The translations under genes and the position numbers were made by a program. This document shows positions 18,487 to 27,422 of a DNA stretch of 64,000 bases, in pieces. The notes under the pieces are model-generated. The model had not been told where the DNA came from, did no database searches, and saw only the letters and a program-made list of their open reading frames with translations. Position 1 is the first letter of the stretch. Each line of letters starts with the position of its first letter. The stretch covers positions 806,001-870,000 of the forward strand of contig CBDCQQ010000004.1 in assembly GCA_965220665.1 (NCBI GenBank). Direction: 5' to 3'. The DNA comes from JAJDZL01 sp965220665 (lineage in GTDB: Bacteria; Pseudomonadota; Gammaproteobacteria; Arenicellales; JAJDZL01).

Positions 18487-21311
18487 TGTCGGCGACCCAA
18501 TACGAAAAAATCCTTGAAGACAAACTCGTTGACCAGCTGCAGAGTCTGGGATACGAATTTGTGACAATACGAAATGAAAGTGATCTGATCGCGAATCTGA
18601 AGCGCCAGCTTGAAATCCACAACAGGATCAATTTGTCCGACCCGGAGTTCAGACAGGTTCTCAACACCATTTCGGGTGGAAACATCTTTGAAAAAGCCAA
18701 AACCCTGCGCGGCAGGATCGACTACAGGAAAGACAGCGGTGAAACCGGCTACATCGAGCTGATTGACCAGATCAGCTGGTGCAGGAACGAGTATCAGGTG
18801 ACGCGTCAGGTCACCATGGAAGGCAGGTACACCAACCGCTATGACGTGACGCTGCTGATAAACGGGTTACCCCTGGTTCACATTGAACTGAAGCGCCGGG
18901 GCCTGGAACTGAAAGAAGCGTTCAATCAGATCAGGCGCTATCACAGTGAATCGTTTCCGGCAGGCAAGGGTCTGTTTGGCTACATTCAGGTATTCGTCAT
19001 CAGCAATGGGGTCAACACCAAGTATTTCGCCAACAATCCCGTCAAAAGCCGAGATTTCAAGCAGACGTTCTTCTGGGCTGATGGGGAAAATCAAAAAGTT
19101 ACGCAGCTCAGTGAATTTGCCGAAGCCTATCTGGAAAAATGCCAGCTTTCCAAGCTGATCACCAGATACGTGGTGCTCAACGAGAGCAATGAAATGCTGA
19201 TGGTGCTGCGTTCTTATCAGTATCACGCGGTGGAAGCAATTGTCGAGCGCGTCAGAAACACGGAAAAGTTTGGCTATATCTGGCATACGACCGGATCCGG
19301 CAAGACGCTCACCTCATTCAAGTCCGCGCAGATTCTCACGTCCATGCCCAAGGTTCATAAAGTCGTATTCGTCGTGGACAGAAAAGATCTGGACTATCAG
19401 ACGATCCGGGAGTTCAACAGTTTTCGGGAAGGCAGTGTTGACGCCACCAACAATACGAGGTCTCTCGTAAAACAATTCGGCGACGATACAAAACTGATTG
19501 TCACAACGCTACAGAAACTGGATATTGCAATCAGCAGGGAACGGTATTCAGAGACCATGCAGGCTCAAAGCGACAAGCGCATGGTATTCATATTCGACGA
19601 ATGCCATCGCAGCCAGTTTGGAGACACGCACAGACGCATCCGGCAGTACTTCTCAAAGGTCCAGATGTTCGGATTCACCGGAACTCCGATATTCGCTAAG
19701 AATGCTTCCGCCAGCGCACACGGAAAAAGAACCACGAAAGATCTGTTTGGTGAGTGTCTGCACAAATACGTCATTACGGATGCGATCCGCGATGAGAACG
19801 TGCTTCGGTTTTCAGTTGAATACATCCGAACCGTCAGGCAGAAAGATGAGATTGTCGATCTTGAAGTTGAGGCGATCGACAAGCCTGAGGTGATGGAAGC
19901 GGAGCAGAGGCTTGATCTGATCGTTGATCACGTCATCGCGAATCACGGTCGAAAGACACACAGTCGGGACTTTACGGCGCTGTTCTGCATATCGAACATC
20001 AAAACACTCATCAGGTACTACGATCTGTTCAGGAAGAAGAAAGAGTCTGGAAATCACAATCTAAAGGTCGCTGCAATTTTTTCCTATCGAGCAAACGAGG
20101 ATGACAGCGATGCAGCTGGGTTTATCGAGAGTGACGTATTGGAATCAGACGATGGGGTCGTAAATCAGCACAGCCGCGATCATCTGGAAGGATTCATTCG
20201 GGAATACAACGGGATGTTCGGAACGAATTTTTCCACCGACAGCTTTTACGGCTACTACAAGGATGTGGGCAGAAAGGTCAGAGAGCGAAAGATCGATATC
20301 CTGCTGGTCGTGAACATGTTTCTGACAGGTTTTGACAGCCCCTCACTGAATACCCTTTATGTTGACAAGAATCTCAGGTATCACGGACTGATCCAGGCCT
20401 ATTCGCGCACCAACCGCATCCTGGGATCAAGGAAATCGCAGGGCAATATCGTCGTCTATCGACACCTGAAGCCTGCTACGGATGAAGCGATTGAGCTTTT
20501 CGCGGATAAAAACCCAATCGAGGAAGTCGTCCTGGAACCCTATGAGTTCTATGTCGGGAAGTTTGCGCAGGCCGTTGATGAACTGCTGAAGATAGTACCG
20601 ACTGTCGAAAGCGTGGATGAACTGCTCACGGAAGAAGACGAGATGAGGTTCATCCAGGCGTTTCGCGAACTCATCCGGATCATGAATGTGGTCACCTGTT
20701 TCGTTGAGTTCAAGTTCGATGACCTGACCATGAATGAACAGCTGTTTGAGGACTACAGGAGCAGGTATCTGGATCTTTATGACAAAGTCAGGAGCGACCG
20801 GCGGAAAGAAGAGATCTCGATACTGGATGACATTGATTTTGAGCTGGAACTGATTCACCGCGACAGGATTAACGTCAGTTACATCATTGCGCTGTTGCAG
20901 AAATTGAAGTCCGCCAAAGCAGAGGATCAGGAAAAGCAGCGCAGGATGATTGACCGCCTGCTTGAAACCGAGATTGAGCTTCGCAGCAAAAAAGAACTGA
21001 TTGACCGTTTCATTAATCAGTACTTTCCTTCAGTACCAGACGAGGGAAAAATGCGATCTGCTTTTGAAGAATACTGGAACCAGGAAAGCGAAAGAGCCAT
21101 TCTGGCAATCAGTGAGGAAGAGCATCTGGATACGCAGGGGCTGAGGAAGGTCATTGATGATTTCATCTATACCCAGAAGTCGCCTCTCCGGAATGAAGTG
21201 ATAGGAATCAGGCACACACCCACTAAGTTGATTGAGCGTCGAACCATTTCGGAACGCATCATCGAGAGAATTCGAGAATTTGTCGAAACTTTTATCGAAG
21301 GGATAGATTGA
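18486..21311 (+). CDS. hsdR: Type I restriction endonuclease subunit HsdR
   Basis: A 941-residue translocase-nuclease. The N-terminal PD-(D/E)xK nuclease shows Asp120 in RYDVTLL and Glu134-Leu-Lys136 in HIELKRRG. The SF2 motor follows: Walker A TTGSGKT near 268-274, DECHRS at 371-376, FGFTGTPIF, and the second RecA-like domain with FLTGFDSPSLNTLYVDK and QAYSRTNRI. The C-terminal helical part (residues ~700-941) should contact the HsdM2S core. It cleaves unmodified DNA far from the recognition site after ATP-driven translocation. All catalytic motifs are intact, so the system is probably functional. Confidence 0.96.
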   Translation: MSATQYEKILEDKLVDQLQSLGYEFVTIRNESDLIANLKRQLEIHNRINLSDPEFRQVLNTISGGNIFEKAKTLRGRIDYRKDSGETGYIELIDQISWCRNEYQVTRQVTMEGRYTNRYDVTLLINGLPLVHIELKRRGLELKEAFNQIRRYHSESFPAGKGLFGYIQVFVISNGVNTKYFANNPVKSRDFKQTFFWADGENQKVTQLSEFAEAYLEKCQLSKLITRYVVLNESNEMLMVLRSYQYHAVEAIVERVRNTEKFGYIWHTTGSGKTLTSFKSAQILTSMPKVHKVVFVVDRKDLDYQTIREFNSFREGSVDATNNTRSLVKQFGDDTKLIVTTLQKLDIAISRERYSETMQAQSDKRMVFIFDECHRSQFGDTHRRIRQYFSKVQMFGFTGTPIFAKNASASAHGKRTTKDLFGECLHKYVITDAIRDENVLRFSVEYIRTVRQKDEIVDLEVEAIDKPEVMEAEQRLDLIVDHVIANHGRKTHSRDFTALFCISNIKTLIRYYDLFRKKKESGNHNLKVAAIFSYRANEDDSDAAGFIESDVLESDDGVVNQHSRDHLEGFIREYNGMFGTNFSTDSFYGYYKDVGRKVRERKIDILLVVNMFLTGFDSPSLNTLYVDKNLRYHGLIQAYSRTNRILGSRKSQGNIVVYRHLKPATDEAIELFADKNPIEEVVLEPYEFYVGKFAQAVDELLKIVPTVESVDELLTEEDEMRFIQAFRELIRIMNVVTCFVEFKFDDLTMNEQLFEDYRSRYLDLYDKVRSDRRKEEISILDDIDFELELIHRDRINVSYIIALLQKLKSAKAEDQEKQRRMIDRLLETEIELRSKKELIDRFINQYFPSVPDEGKMRSAFEEYWNQESERAILAISEEEHLDTQGLRKVIDDFIYTQKSPLRNEVIGIRHTPTKLIERRTISERIIERIREFVETFIEGID

Positions 21312-21356
21312 GTTCTCAATTTTGAGTTTTGCTCTGAATCGGGGAGTCATGACTAC

Positions 21357-21701
21357 ATGATCAACCGACGTGAGGCAAATGACCTCGGATTAAATATCGA
21401 AAAGTTTACCGCAAGTCTATACAGTTTCCTTAGAAAATTACGAAAGAGTTATTCAGAACAGTTGAAACTTCAACAGCCATATGATATTTATGCGGTAAGG
21501 TTGCAAGCCGAACTAAATCAAGAATCGGAATATCAGTACACGCGTGCAATAATTGAAAGTCGTCAGTTTGGAGCACATCATTTTGTCACCGAAGGAACGA
21601 TTTTTGCGGAAACGATAGCTCACGAGTCTGATCAACCGAACTTGCAGCAAACAGTAATTCATGATCGTCGAAAATTTGAGGGCTGGAGGAAGATAGTATG
21701 A
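21357..21701 (+). CDS. Hypothetical protein downstream of hsdR
   Basis: A 114-residue ORF, mostly charged and helical in look (RKLRKSYSEQLKLQQPYDIY), with no signal peptide, membrane segment or recognised motif. It starts 46 bp after hsdR and overlaps the next small ORF by 4 bp (ATGA), which argues that both are translated genes. It lies inside the repeat-flanked island. Function unknown. Confidence 0.5.
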   Translation: MINRREANDLGLNIEKFTASLYSFLRKLRKSYSEQLKLQQPYDIYAVRLQAELNQESEYQYTRAIIESRQFGAHHFVTEGTIFAETIAHESDQPNLQQTVIHDRRKFEGWRKIV

Positions 21702-21919
21702 ATTCTCTTAAGCGTATAAATACTGTTGAGAGTGGAACTGCCCATGGAACTGCTGCTCCCGCTTTTCATTTGTCCGACACTTTGAATTGGTCTTGCTTTT
21801 CAGCGAGAATAAAGAATCAAGTCATAATTCTTCCGGCTTACGACGTAATTCATAGCGAGACCGAGGTTCCAAAAGACTATTCGGTTGAAAACACCTTGAC
21901 AAAACCGAATGATGACTAG
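21698..21919 (+). CDS. Hypothetical protein, coupled to the preceding ORF
   Basis: A 73-residue ORF whose ATG overlaps the stop of the 114-residue ORF (ATGA). Content such as AFHLSDTLNWSCFSARIKNQ and VIILPAYDVI suggests a small folded protein, but I recognise no family. The pair could be a small accessory or toxin-antitoxin-like module in the R-M island; nothing in the sequence proves this. Confidence 0.45.
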   Translation: MNSLKRINTVESGTAHGTAAPAFHLSDTLNWSCFSARIKNQVIILPAYDVIHSETEVPKDYSVENTLTKPNDD

Positions 21920-22224
21920 ACCACGCTGAGTAATTTGGTTCAACTTGCACGGCGACTCCACTAAGGTTCGAATACAGCCCTTTCTGGTCAACCGAAATTC
22001 AAAGTTCGAGTTTCTTGAGTCTGTAGCTGTTCTTGGCTTAATGCAATCGTTATAGGGTGAGAGGCAAAATTGAATAAATGGGTATGCGATAGCACATATT
22101 TGTTGCTGGAAATTGCGATAAATTCAGATAAGTATTTCCTCGTTGGCTTGCCTTGATAAAGACCGGGCAATTGCTGATGTCGGCTAAGTTCGCATAGATC
22201 AATCGCATGAGCGAAAACCGCGCC
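21920..22224 (+). other. Intergenic region, no gene recognised
   Basis: About 300 bp after the small ORFs and before repeat copy B. No coding sequence, RNA or clear hairpin was recognised. Confidence 0.4.
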
Positions 22225-22323
22225 GACCTAGTCCTTGAAATGTAAAATTCGGGCTACCAAATTCAAACTGCTCCTAAAATCACGGCGCGACTCAATTCGC
22301 CGGGTGCCTAATTTCCGATTTGG
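22225..22323 (+). repeat. ~99-bp imperfect direct repeat, copy B (right of R-M locus)
   Basis: Starts GACCTAGTCCTTGAAATGTA and ends AATTTCCGATTTGG; about 84 of 99 bases match copy A at 15275-15373. It ends 16 bp before the -35 box of the ffs promoter. With copy A it brackets ~6.85 kb holding the R-M genes. Confidence 0.75.
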
Positions 22324-22338
22324 GTGTTGGTTTGCTAA

Positions 22339-22366
22339 TTGACAGGCGGTACTTTTGGTTTATAGT
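22339..22366 (+). promoter_or_regulatory. Probable ffs promoter
   Basis: -35 TTGACA (22339-22344, perfect consensus) and -10 TATAGT (22361-22366) with a 16-bp spacer. A transcript would start near 22373 and carry a leader of ~30 nt before the folded SRP RNA; 5' leaders on 4.5S RNA removed by RNase P are known from E. coli. Confidence 0.6.
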
Positions 22367-22401
22367 ATTCGTAAACATTGAGTGATTCAAAACTACGGTT
22401 T

Positions 22402-22518
22402 GGCGGGGACGGTTCGCTTCTACAGTGACGATAGGTTGTGAACCCGGTCAGGTCCGGAAGGAAGCAGCCGTAGCAGCTGATGCGGGCATTGAATTTCAGC
22501 GAGTCGAAACCGCCGCCC
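22402..22518 (+). ncRNA. ffs: Signal recognition particle RNA (4.5S-type)
   Basis: The SRP domain IV signature GGTCAGGTCCGGAAGGAAGC (from 22459) is present in full; it forms the Ffh-binding internal loops and the GGAA tetraloop, and is followed by AGCCGTAGCAGCTGATGCG. The ends pair (GGCGG at 22402-22406 with CCGCC at 22513-22517), giving one ~117-nt hairpin of the size usual in gammaproteobacteria. A CTTTTGTTT run follows. The RNA acts with Ffh in co-translational membrane targeting. Exact ends are estimated from the pairing. Confidence 0.93.
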
Positions 22519-22729
22519 TTTTGTTTGGAATAGTTCAGATGAGATTCTGACTGATTTGTTGGGTTACGATGCGAGTGAAATCGAGTCACGGCGCGCTGCC
22601 GGACAATCTCGTAAACGCTCAACCCTCTTCTATCGGCTGGTGAATCATTAAGAATCTCCCACAGTTGTGGCATGGCTGAACCTTGTTTAGAGTTGTGAGA
22701 ACTCCAAAGATAGGGTAAAAATCTCGACC

Positions 22730-22763
22730 CCGCCTTTCTTGCCATTTTTATAAATAAAGGCGG
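22730..22763 (-). terminator. Hairpin downstream of nnrS (possible terminator)
   Basis: Arms CCGCCTTT (22730-22737) and AAAGGCGG (22756-22763) form a perfect 8-bp stem, 26 bp beyond the nnrS stop. There is no clear U-run on the minus strand, so it may be an RNA-stabilising 3' hairpin and not a strict Rho-independent terminator. Confidence 0.4.
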
Positions 22764-22788
22764 AAAGTCACCTCGACAAGTTGGAAAA

Positions 22789-23982
22789 TCAACCGTTACC
22801 CATACTTTCGTCTGAACTCCGCTGAGGAACTAGCAGCATTGGGGCATATAGAACCACAAAGACAGCAAAAGCGGCAACCCACGCATAAGAGGCGATGTGA
22901 ATGAGTGCCAGTGTGTTCCCCGGTGCAATTATCGTGGCAAGCCGCGCAAGGGCAGAAACAATTACCAGTACATAAATCAACTGGGTCATTGGTGGCGCAG
23001 TCAGTGCCCGTCCGGTATGGCCTCGAATTGCCCGAGTCATGACCGCCAGTGTCATAACTCCGATGGCACCAGTCGACCAGACATGCAGCGCAGTACCAGC
23101 AGGCACTGTTTGCGGCCAGATGACGGAACAGCCAACGGTGATAAATCCAATCGGCACAAACAGGTACCCAATATGTAAAACCAAAACGAGTGGTTCTCTC
23201 ACGGTCTGCAGCCCCGACCAGCGAGCAAGCCGCACGATGTGCATGACTCCAGCTGCAGCAAGCAACGCACCGCTCAAAACATAGCGAGGCAATACAAGCC
23301 AGGATGCAAGTGAAACAGCTGCGAATGCGAGCGCAAGGACATCGACGGCATTGAATGCAACTGGCCGCGCTTCAATACCTTGTTTGACGAGCCAGTTGTG
23401 CGTGAAGTTTGGGATGATGCGACCACCAATCAGCATGATTAACATGACAACGATTGCAAGGGCAGTCCGAATTGAATCGAGCGGAAAGCCTCGATTCACA
23501 ACTTCGATATGAAACCAGATGTTTGATGCCGCAAACAGGACCAGGATCACCACAATCTTGTAATTCCGGCGGTTCTGTCCGGCGATTATCTCCCGAAGCG
23601 CGATGATAGCGACTGAAAGCGGGAACAGACTGTCGATCAGGGCTGCCGTCACCAAACCCAATACATCTGCAAATCCAATCGCCACCCGAGCACTCAGCCA
23701 AAGCGCAAAGAGCACTGCCAGGATGATCCCTTGAACAGGCGCTCGACCAGTCCAGTTCGGGATAGCTGTCAGCATAAATCCAGTGATTACCGCCGCCACA
23801 TACCCAAATATGAATTCATGCGCGTGCCAGCCAATCACACCGTAAGGTGTCGTAAAAGAAAATTGCCCACTTAACAGGGCTGCCCATAGGGACATTCCAA
23901 TAACTGCCCAGGCCGCAGCACCGAGAAAAAACGGACGAAAACCGCAGCTGAAGAAAAATGAAATGTTAGAGCCAGCGCGCAT
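22789..23982 (-). CDS. nnrS: NnrS family membrane protein
   Basis: A 397-residue polytopic inner-membrane protein with about 12 hydrophobic segments. It shows the NnrS landmarks: FFSCGFRPFFLGAA near the N-terminus, GWHAHEFIFGYVAAVITGF with His ligands, WTGRAPVQG, and GGRIIPNFTHNWL. NnrS is a haem/copper protein linked to nitric-oxide stress relief and denitrification. It starts 3 bp after nnrU, so the two are co-transcribed. No nitrite or NO reductase genes are in the window. Confidence 0.92.
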   Translation of the reverse strand: MRAGSNISFFFSCGFRPFFLGAAAWAVIGMSLWAALLSGQFSFTTPYGVIGWHAHEFIFGYVAAVITGFMLTAIPNWTGRAPVQGIILAVLFALWLSARVAIGFADVLGLVTAALIDSLFPLSVAIIALREIIAGQNRRNYKIVVILVLFAASNIWFHIEVVNRGFPLDSIRTALAIVVMLIMLIGGRIIPNFTHNWLVKQGIEARPVAFNAVDVLALAFAAVSLASWLVLPRYVLSGALLAAAGVMHIVRLARWSGLQTVREPLVLVLHIGYLFVPIGFITVGCSVIWPQTVPAGTALHVWSTGAIGVMTLAVMTRAIRGHTGRALTAPPMTQLIYVLVIVSALARLATIIAPGNTLALIHIASYAWVAAFAVFVVLYAPMLLVPQRSSDESMGNG

Positions 23983-23985
23983 ACC

Positions 23986-24681
23986 CTACCTCCCTATCCA
24001 AACTAGGGGATTAATGCCGATCAGCCGTTGATGTCCGAAGAACAGGAACCAGAGATAGACAACAATTGCTGCACCTGTCAGCAACAGAAATTTCCAGGTC
24101 ACAGCCACTTTTGCTCTGCCTGAAATGATGGCGGCAAAAGGCAGGACTGACGTCGGGCTGGCTATTTTCTGCCACTGCTCGTATCCGAGCCTTCGCCGCG
24201 CACGATAATCCGAAATGGGCATACCCACTGCAGCAAGTGCCGTAATGCCACCGAACAGGATCAAAGAGACGACATCCCCATTGGGCGCAATGTGCGATGC
24301 AGCCCAAATCAGAAATCCCCAAAGCACCGGATGGCGGGTAATTGCGACCATCGAAGACAGCGGTATAGCTGGATTTCTTCGTCGAAATGAAATTGAAAGT
24401 AAATTACTTTCTGAAAATCCGATCAGTAAAAACCACAACGCCAGCGGCATCGCGGCAATACTCACTGCCGCCTGCCAGGGTGCTGGGTCCCAAAGCGGGA
24501 TGAACGGTGCCTGACGAACCGCAACAACAATCCACACGAGCAGCGCAAGCGACAGACTTGAATATCCAAATATATAGGCTCGCCGCCCGCAAACTGCAAT
24601 CAATCGACTGCGGACTGCAGGTATCGGCGGCACCAGGTGTGCAACTAGGAAACAACCAATGGCCAGCAGAAAATTAATCAT
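23986..24681 (-). CDS. nnrU: NnrU family membrane protein
   Basis: A 231-residue membrane protein with about six or seven hydrophobic segments and the NnrU/isoprenylcysteine-methyltransferase-like core (RHPVLWGFLIWAASHIAPNG, then GYEQWQ). NnrU accompanies nitrite and nitric-oxide metabolism genes in denitrifiers, but its reaction is unproven. It leads a two-gene operon with nnrS. No clear FNR/DNR-type palindrome (TTGAT-N4-ATCAA) was seen upstream. Confidence 0.88.
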   Translation of the reverse strand: MINFLLAIGCFLVAHLVPPIPAVRSRLIAVCGRRAYIFGYSSLSLALLVWIVVAVRQAPFIPLWDPAPWQAAVSIAAMPLALWFLLIGFSESNLLSISFRRRNPAIPLSSMVAITRHPVLWGFLIWAASHIAPNGDVVSLILFGGITALAAVGMPISDYRARRRLGYEQWQKIASPTSVLPFAAIISGRAKVAVTWKFLLLTGAAIVVYLWFLFFGHQRLIGINPLVWIGR

Positions 24682-24903
24682 GATTCGATATCATGCGAAA
24701 GACAGCAAATTCGTTAAGCTGAAGTTCTGAACTCTTTTTGCCTGTCCAGGCAAACTAACACCTTCATTATCGACATCTTTGTTCCCTAAATTCGGCTTAC
24801 ATATTTTTCAGCCTTCATAGTAGAAAACACAGTTGTCATTACAAAAAGCCTAATTCTTCCCTGCCTAAAATTCATACTCGTTAGTGTAGTAGTTCATATA
24901 AAT

Positions 24904-25155
24904 GTGAGACTTTCAGAAAAGGCCCGTCAGCGACTGACCAAACTGCAACTGCATCACCAGCTTCGAGAAGAAGGCTGCAGCAAAGTCACTGCCCTGAAAG
25001 CCATTGGCTGGTCCAGAGCCAACTAATACCGCTGGCACAAGCGGTTCAGACAAAAAGGTCCGCGCTGGCTTGAAACCATCAGCCGCCAGCTGCGCCGGGT
25101 GTGGTGCCGGGCACACGGCGCCGATTTTCAGATAACGCCAGGAATCTACAAATAG
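24904..25155 (+). pseudogene. Transposase N-terminal fragment with internal stop
   Basis: Frame from GTG 24904 reads VRLSEKARQRLTKLQLHHQL, then EEGCSKVTALKAIGWSRAN, a TAA at 25024-25026, then YRWHKRFRQKGPRWLETISR to a TAG at 25153-25155. This is the N-terminal helix-turn-helix region of an integrase-type transposase of the kind that carries a catalytic DDE domain, which is absent. It is a relic sitting between nnrU and dnaX. Flanking stretches (24682-24903 and 25156-25438) hold no recognised gene. Confidence 0.7.
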
Positions 25156-25438
25156 GTTGTCGATCGGTTGGTGGGGTTTTCCAACCTCAGTTCAATCAAT
25201 TTCGGCAAAGGCGTTTGGTTGGCTTTATAATGCAATTTCAAGCTTTCTTTCGGTGAGTTGAAAACGTTTACGACTCCTTTTTATGTTTTCGATCCAGTGT
25301 GGATCTTCGATGCGAATATCACCTCAGAACGCGATCGGAAGTAAGCTATTTTGTTCATATAATCAATGCTTAAAGTTATTATTTGGACAGCATTTAAATC
25401 CCGAAACCTGAGTAGTCCAGATTCGAAAATATCTATAA

Positions 25439-27058
25439 GTGAGTTACCTAGTACTCGCCCGAAAATGGCGACCCAAATTTTTCGAAGATGTTGTCGGGCA
25501 GGACCACGTAGTCCGAACACTGTCCCACTCCCTGAATAACGAACGCTTGCATCACGCGTATCTGTTCACCGGAACCCGCGGTGTCGGCAAAACCACAATC
25601 GCCCGAATACTGGCGAAAGCACTAAATTGCGAGCAAGGCGTAAGTTCAAAACCTTGCGGTGAGTGCAATGCCTGTGTTGAAGTCGACCAAGGCAGTTACA
25701 TTGATCTCATCGAAGTGGATGCTGCATCAAAGACCAAGGTGGAAGACACGCGCGCACTACTCGACAATGTGCCGTACCTGCCGACCGCCGGTCGCTACAA
25801 AATTTATCTTTTCGACGAGATTCATATGCTGTCGGGTCACAGCTTCAATGCGTTTTTGAAAACGCTTGAAGAACCGCCCGAACATGTCAAGTTTCTCATG
25901 GCAACAACGGACCCGCAAAAGCTTCCAGTGACCGTGCTCTCCAGATGCATCCAGTTCAACCTTCGAGCAATGGATAACGAGGAAATTGTGACCCAACTTG
26001 AAAAAATTCTTCCGGATGAAAATGTGACGTTTGAACCGGCTGCGATAAATGCGATCGCCCGGCTGTCTCAGGGCAGCATGCGAGACGCTTTGAGTATTGT
26101 CGATCAGGCCATTTCGTACACACAGGGCAACTTGAATGAGGTGGCAGTCCGGGACATGCTTGGTATGCTGTCACATGATTTCATCTATTCCATCCTGATT
26201 TCGATTGCCAACAGAAATGCTGAAGAACTATTTCAAGTGGTTGAGCGGATGTTTGAACGTTCTGTCAATATCGAGAGTGCACTCGACGATCTGCTCTTGA
26301 AGCTGCACAATCTTGGCTTACACAAAGTGGCACCGAATCTAGTTGAATCCCGGACAGACAACGTTGAGCAATTCAGAGAACTTGCCGCAGTAATGACTGA
26401 AGAAGAAATTCAGCTGTACTACCAGATAGGGCTTCTCGGCAAACGTGATTTAAAACTCGCGCCAACTGCGCGTATTGGACTGGAAATGACATTACTTCGA
26501 ATGATGGCGTTTCATCCAGACTCTCAGTCCGATGGCAAGACTGCCGACAATTCCTCTTCAGTAAGCGGCAATTCTAATTTGAATTTGACACAGGGTGCGC
26601 AACCTCAACCTACCCAGGCAGCACCAGCGGCAGCTCTAAATCAAACCGGTGAAATTCAATCAACGGAGGATTGGTGTCATTTTGCAAGCACCGCACCGAA
26701 TCTGAAAGGTATGGCAAGACAATTTGCAAACCAGGTATCGTTCGCATCCAGAGAAGGAAATAAAATAGTCTTGATCGCTCCGCCCAATGCGTCACCGTCA
26801 ATAATGCGGCCTTCAAATTCGGAGAATGTCCAAAAAGTCATTTCAGAATATATTGGGCAGAAAATCGTACTGGAAGTACGGCAAGAGGCGACTGAAATTG
26901 CGACACCGGATGAAGTTGCTGCCAAAGAGTACAGCGAAACTGTGAATTCAGCGATCGAAAGGATTAAACAAGAGAAAATCCCAAAAATGCTGCAGCAGGA
27001 ATTTGGTGCCATACCTGACCCCAAATCGATTCAGTTTCCAATAGACAATCCAAAGTAA
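25439..27058 (+). CDS. dnaX: DNA polymerase III subunits gamma/tau
   Basis: A 539-residue clamp-loader ATPase. MSYLVLARKWRPKFFEDVVG is the signature start (GTG at 25439). Walker A GTRGVGKT is at 45-52, the zinc site uses the Cys cluster at ~64-79 (CEQGVSSKPCGECNAC), Walker B DEIHM is near 126-130, and SRC is the sensor/arginine-finger motif. The C-terminal tau-like part after ~residue 370 has a Gln/Ala/Ser linker and a DnaE-binding-type domain. No A-AAA-AAG slip site was found in the second half, so gamma may not be made by frameshifting here. ybaB and recR follow. Confidence 0.95.
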   Translation: MSYLVLARKWRPKFFEDVVGQDHVVRTLSHSLNNERLHHAYLFTGTRGVGKTTIARILAKALNCEQGVSSKPCGECNACVEVDQGSYIDLIEVDAASKTKVEDTRALLDNVPYLPTAGRYKIYLFDEIHMLSGHSFNAFLKTLEEPPEHVKFLMATTDPQKLPVTVLSRCIQFNLRAMDNEEIVTQLEKILPDENVTFEPAAINAIARLSQGSMRDALSIVDQAISYTQGNLNEVAVRDMLGMLSHDFIYSILISIANRNAEELFQVVERMFERSVNIESALDDLLLKLHNLGLHKVAPNLVESRTDNVEQFRELAAVMTEEEIQLYYQIGLLGKRDLKLAPTARIGLEMTLLRMMAFHPDSQSDGKTADNSSSVSGNSNLNLTQGAQPQPTQAAPAAALNQTGEIQSTEDWCHFASTAPNLKGMARQFANQVSFASREGNKIVLIAPPNASPSIMRPSNSENVQKVISEYIGQKIVLEVRQEATEIATPDEVAAKEYSETVNSAIERIKQEKIPKMLQQEFGAIPDPKSIQFPIDNPK

Positions 27059-27079
27059 CCTTATCAGAGAGAAATTGCA

Positions 27080-27391
27080 ATGCACGATGATCTGGAAAAT
27101 TTCCTGAAGCAGGCTACCAGAATTCAGGACCAAATGAAAAAAACGAACAATAAACTGGTACAACAGGAAGTGACCGGAGTTGCAGGTGGCGGCATGATCA
27201 AGATCACCATGAATGGACGCCATGATGTTTTGAGAGTTGACATCAGCGATGAATTGATGGACGATCGCGAGATTCTTGAAGACATGGTAGCTGGAGCCAT
27301 TAACGATGCCGTTCGAAAAGTCGATAAAGTTAACGAAGCCGCCATTGAGGATCTGGCTGTAGGGATGCCATCCTTCGATTTCCTCAAGTAG
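27080..27391 (+). CDS. ybaB: YbaB/EbfC family nucleoid-associated protein
   Basis: A 103-residue DNA-binding protein: two helices around a beta core containing GGGMIKITMNGRHDVLRVDI and DREILEDMVAGAINDAVRKV, all family-typical. It forms tweezer-like dimers on DNA and is nearly always found between dnaX and recR, as here (22 bp after dnaX, 31 bp before recR). AGAGAG upstream of the ATG may serve as the ribosome-binding site. Confidence 0.95.
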   Translation: MHDDLENFLKQATRIQDQMKKTNNKLVQQEVTGVAGGGMIKITMNGRHDVLRVDISDELMDDREILEDMVAGAINDAVRKVDKVNEAAIEDLAVGMPSFDFLK

Positions 27392-27422
27392 TTGCACACC
27401 CATCTGAAGATGTCATTGCTGA

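Noticed and set aside
22335..22745. 136-residue minus-strand ORF
   Set aside because: It runs across the SRP RNA gene, whose signature is unmistakable; the protein looks random.
24904..25155. Stop-codon readthrough in the transposase fragment
   Set aside because: The catalytic domain is absent altogether, so decay explains the stop better.
25439..27058. Programmed frameshift in dnaX to make gamma
   Set aside because: A run of six A near 25997 is far too early (codon ~187), and no A-AAA-AAG with hairpin was found in the later part.
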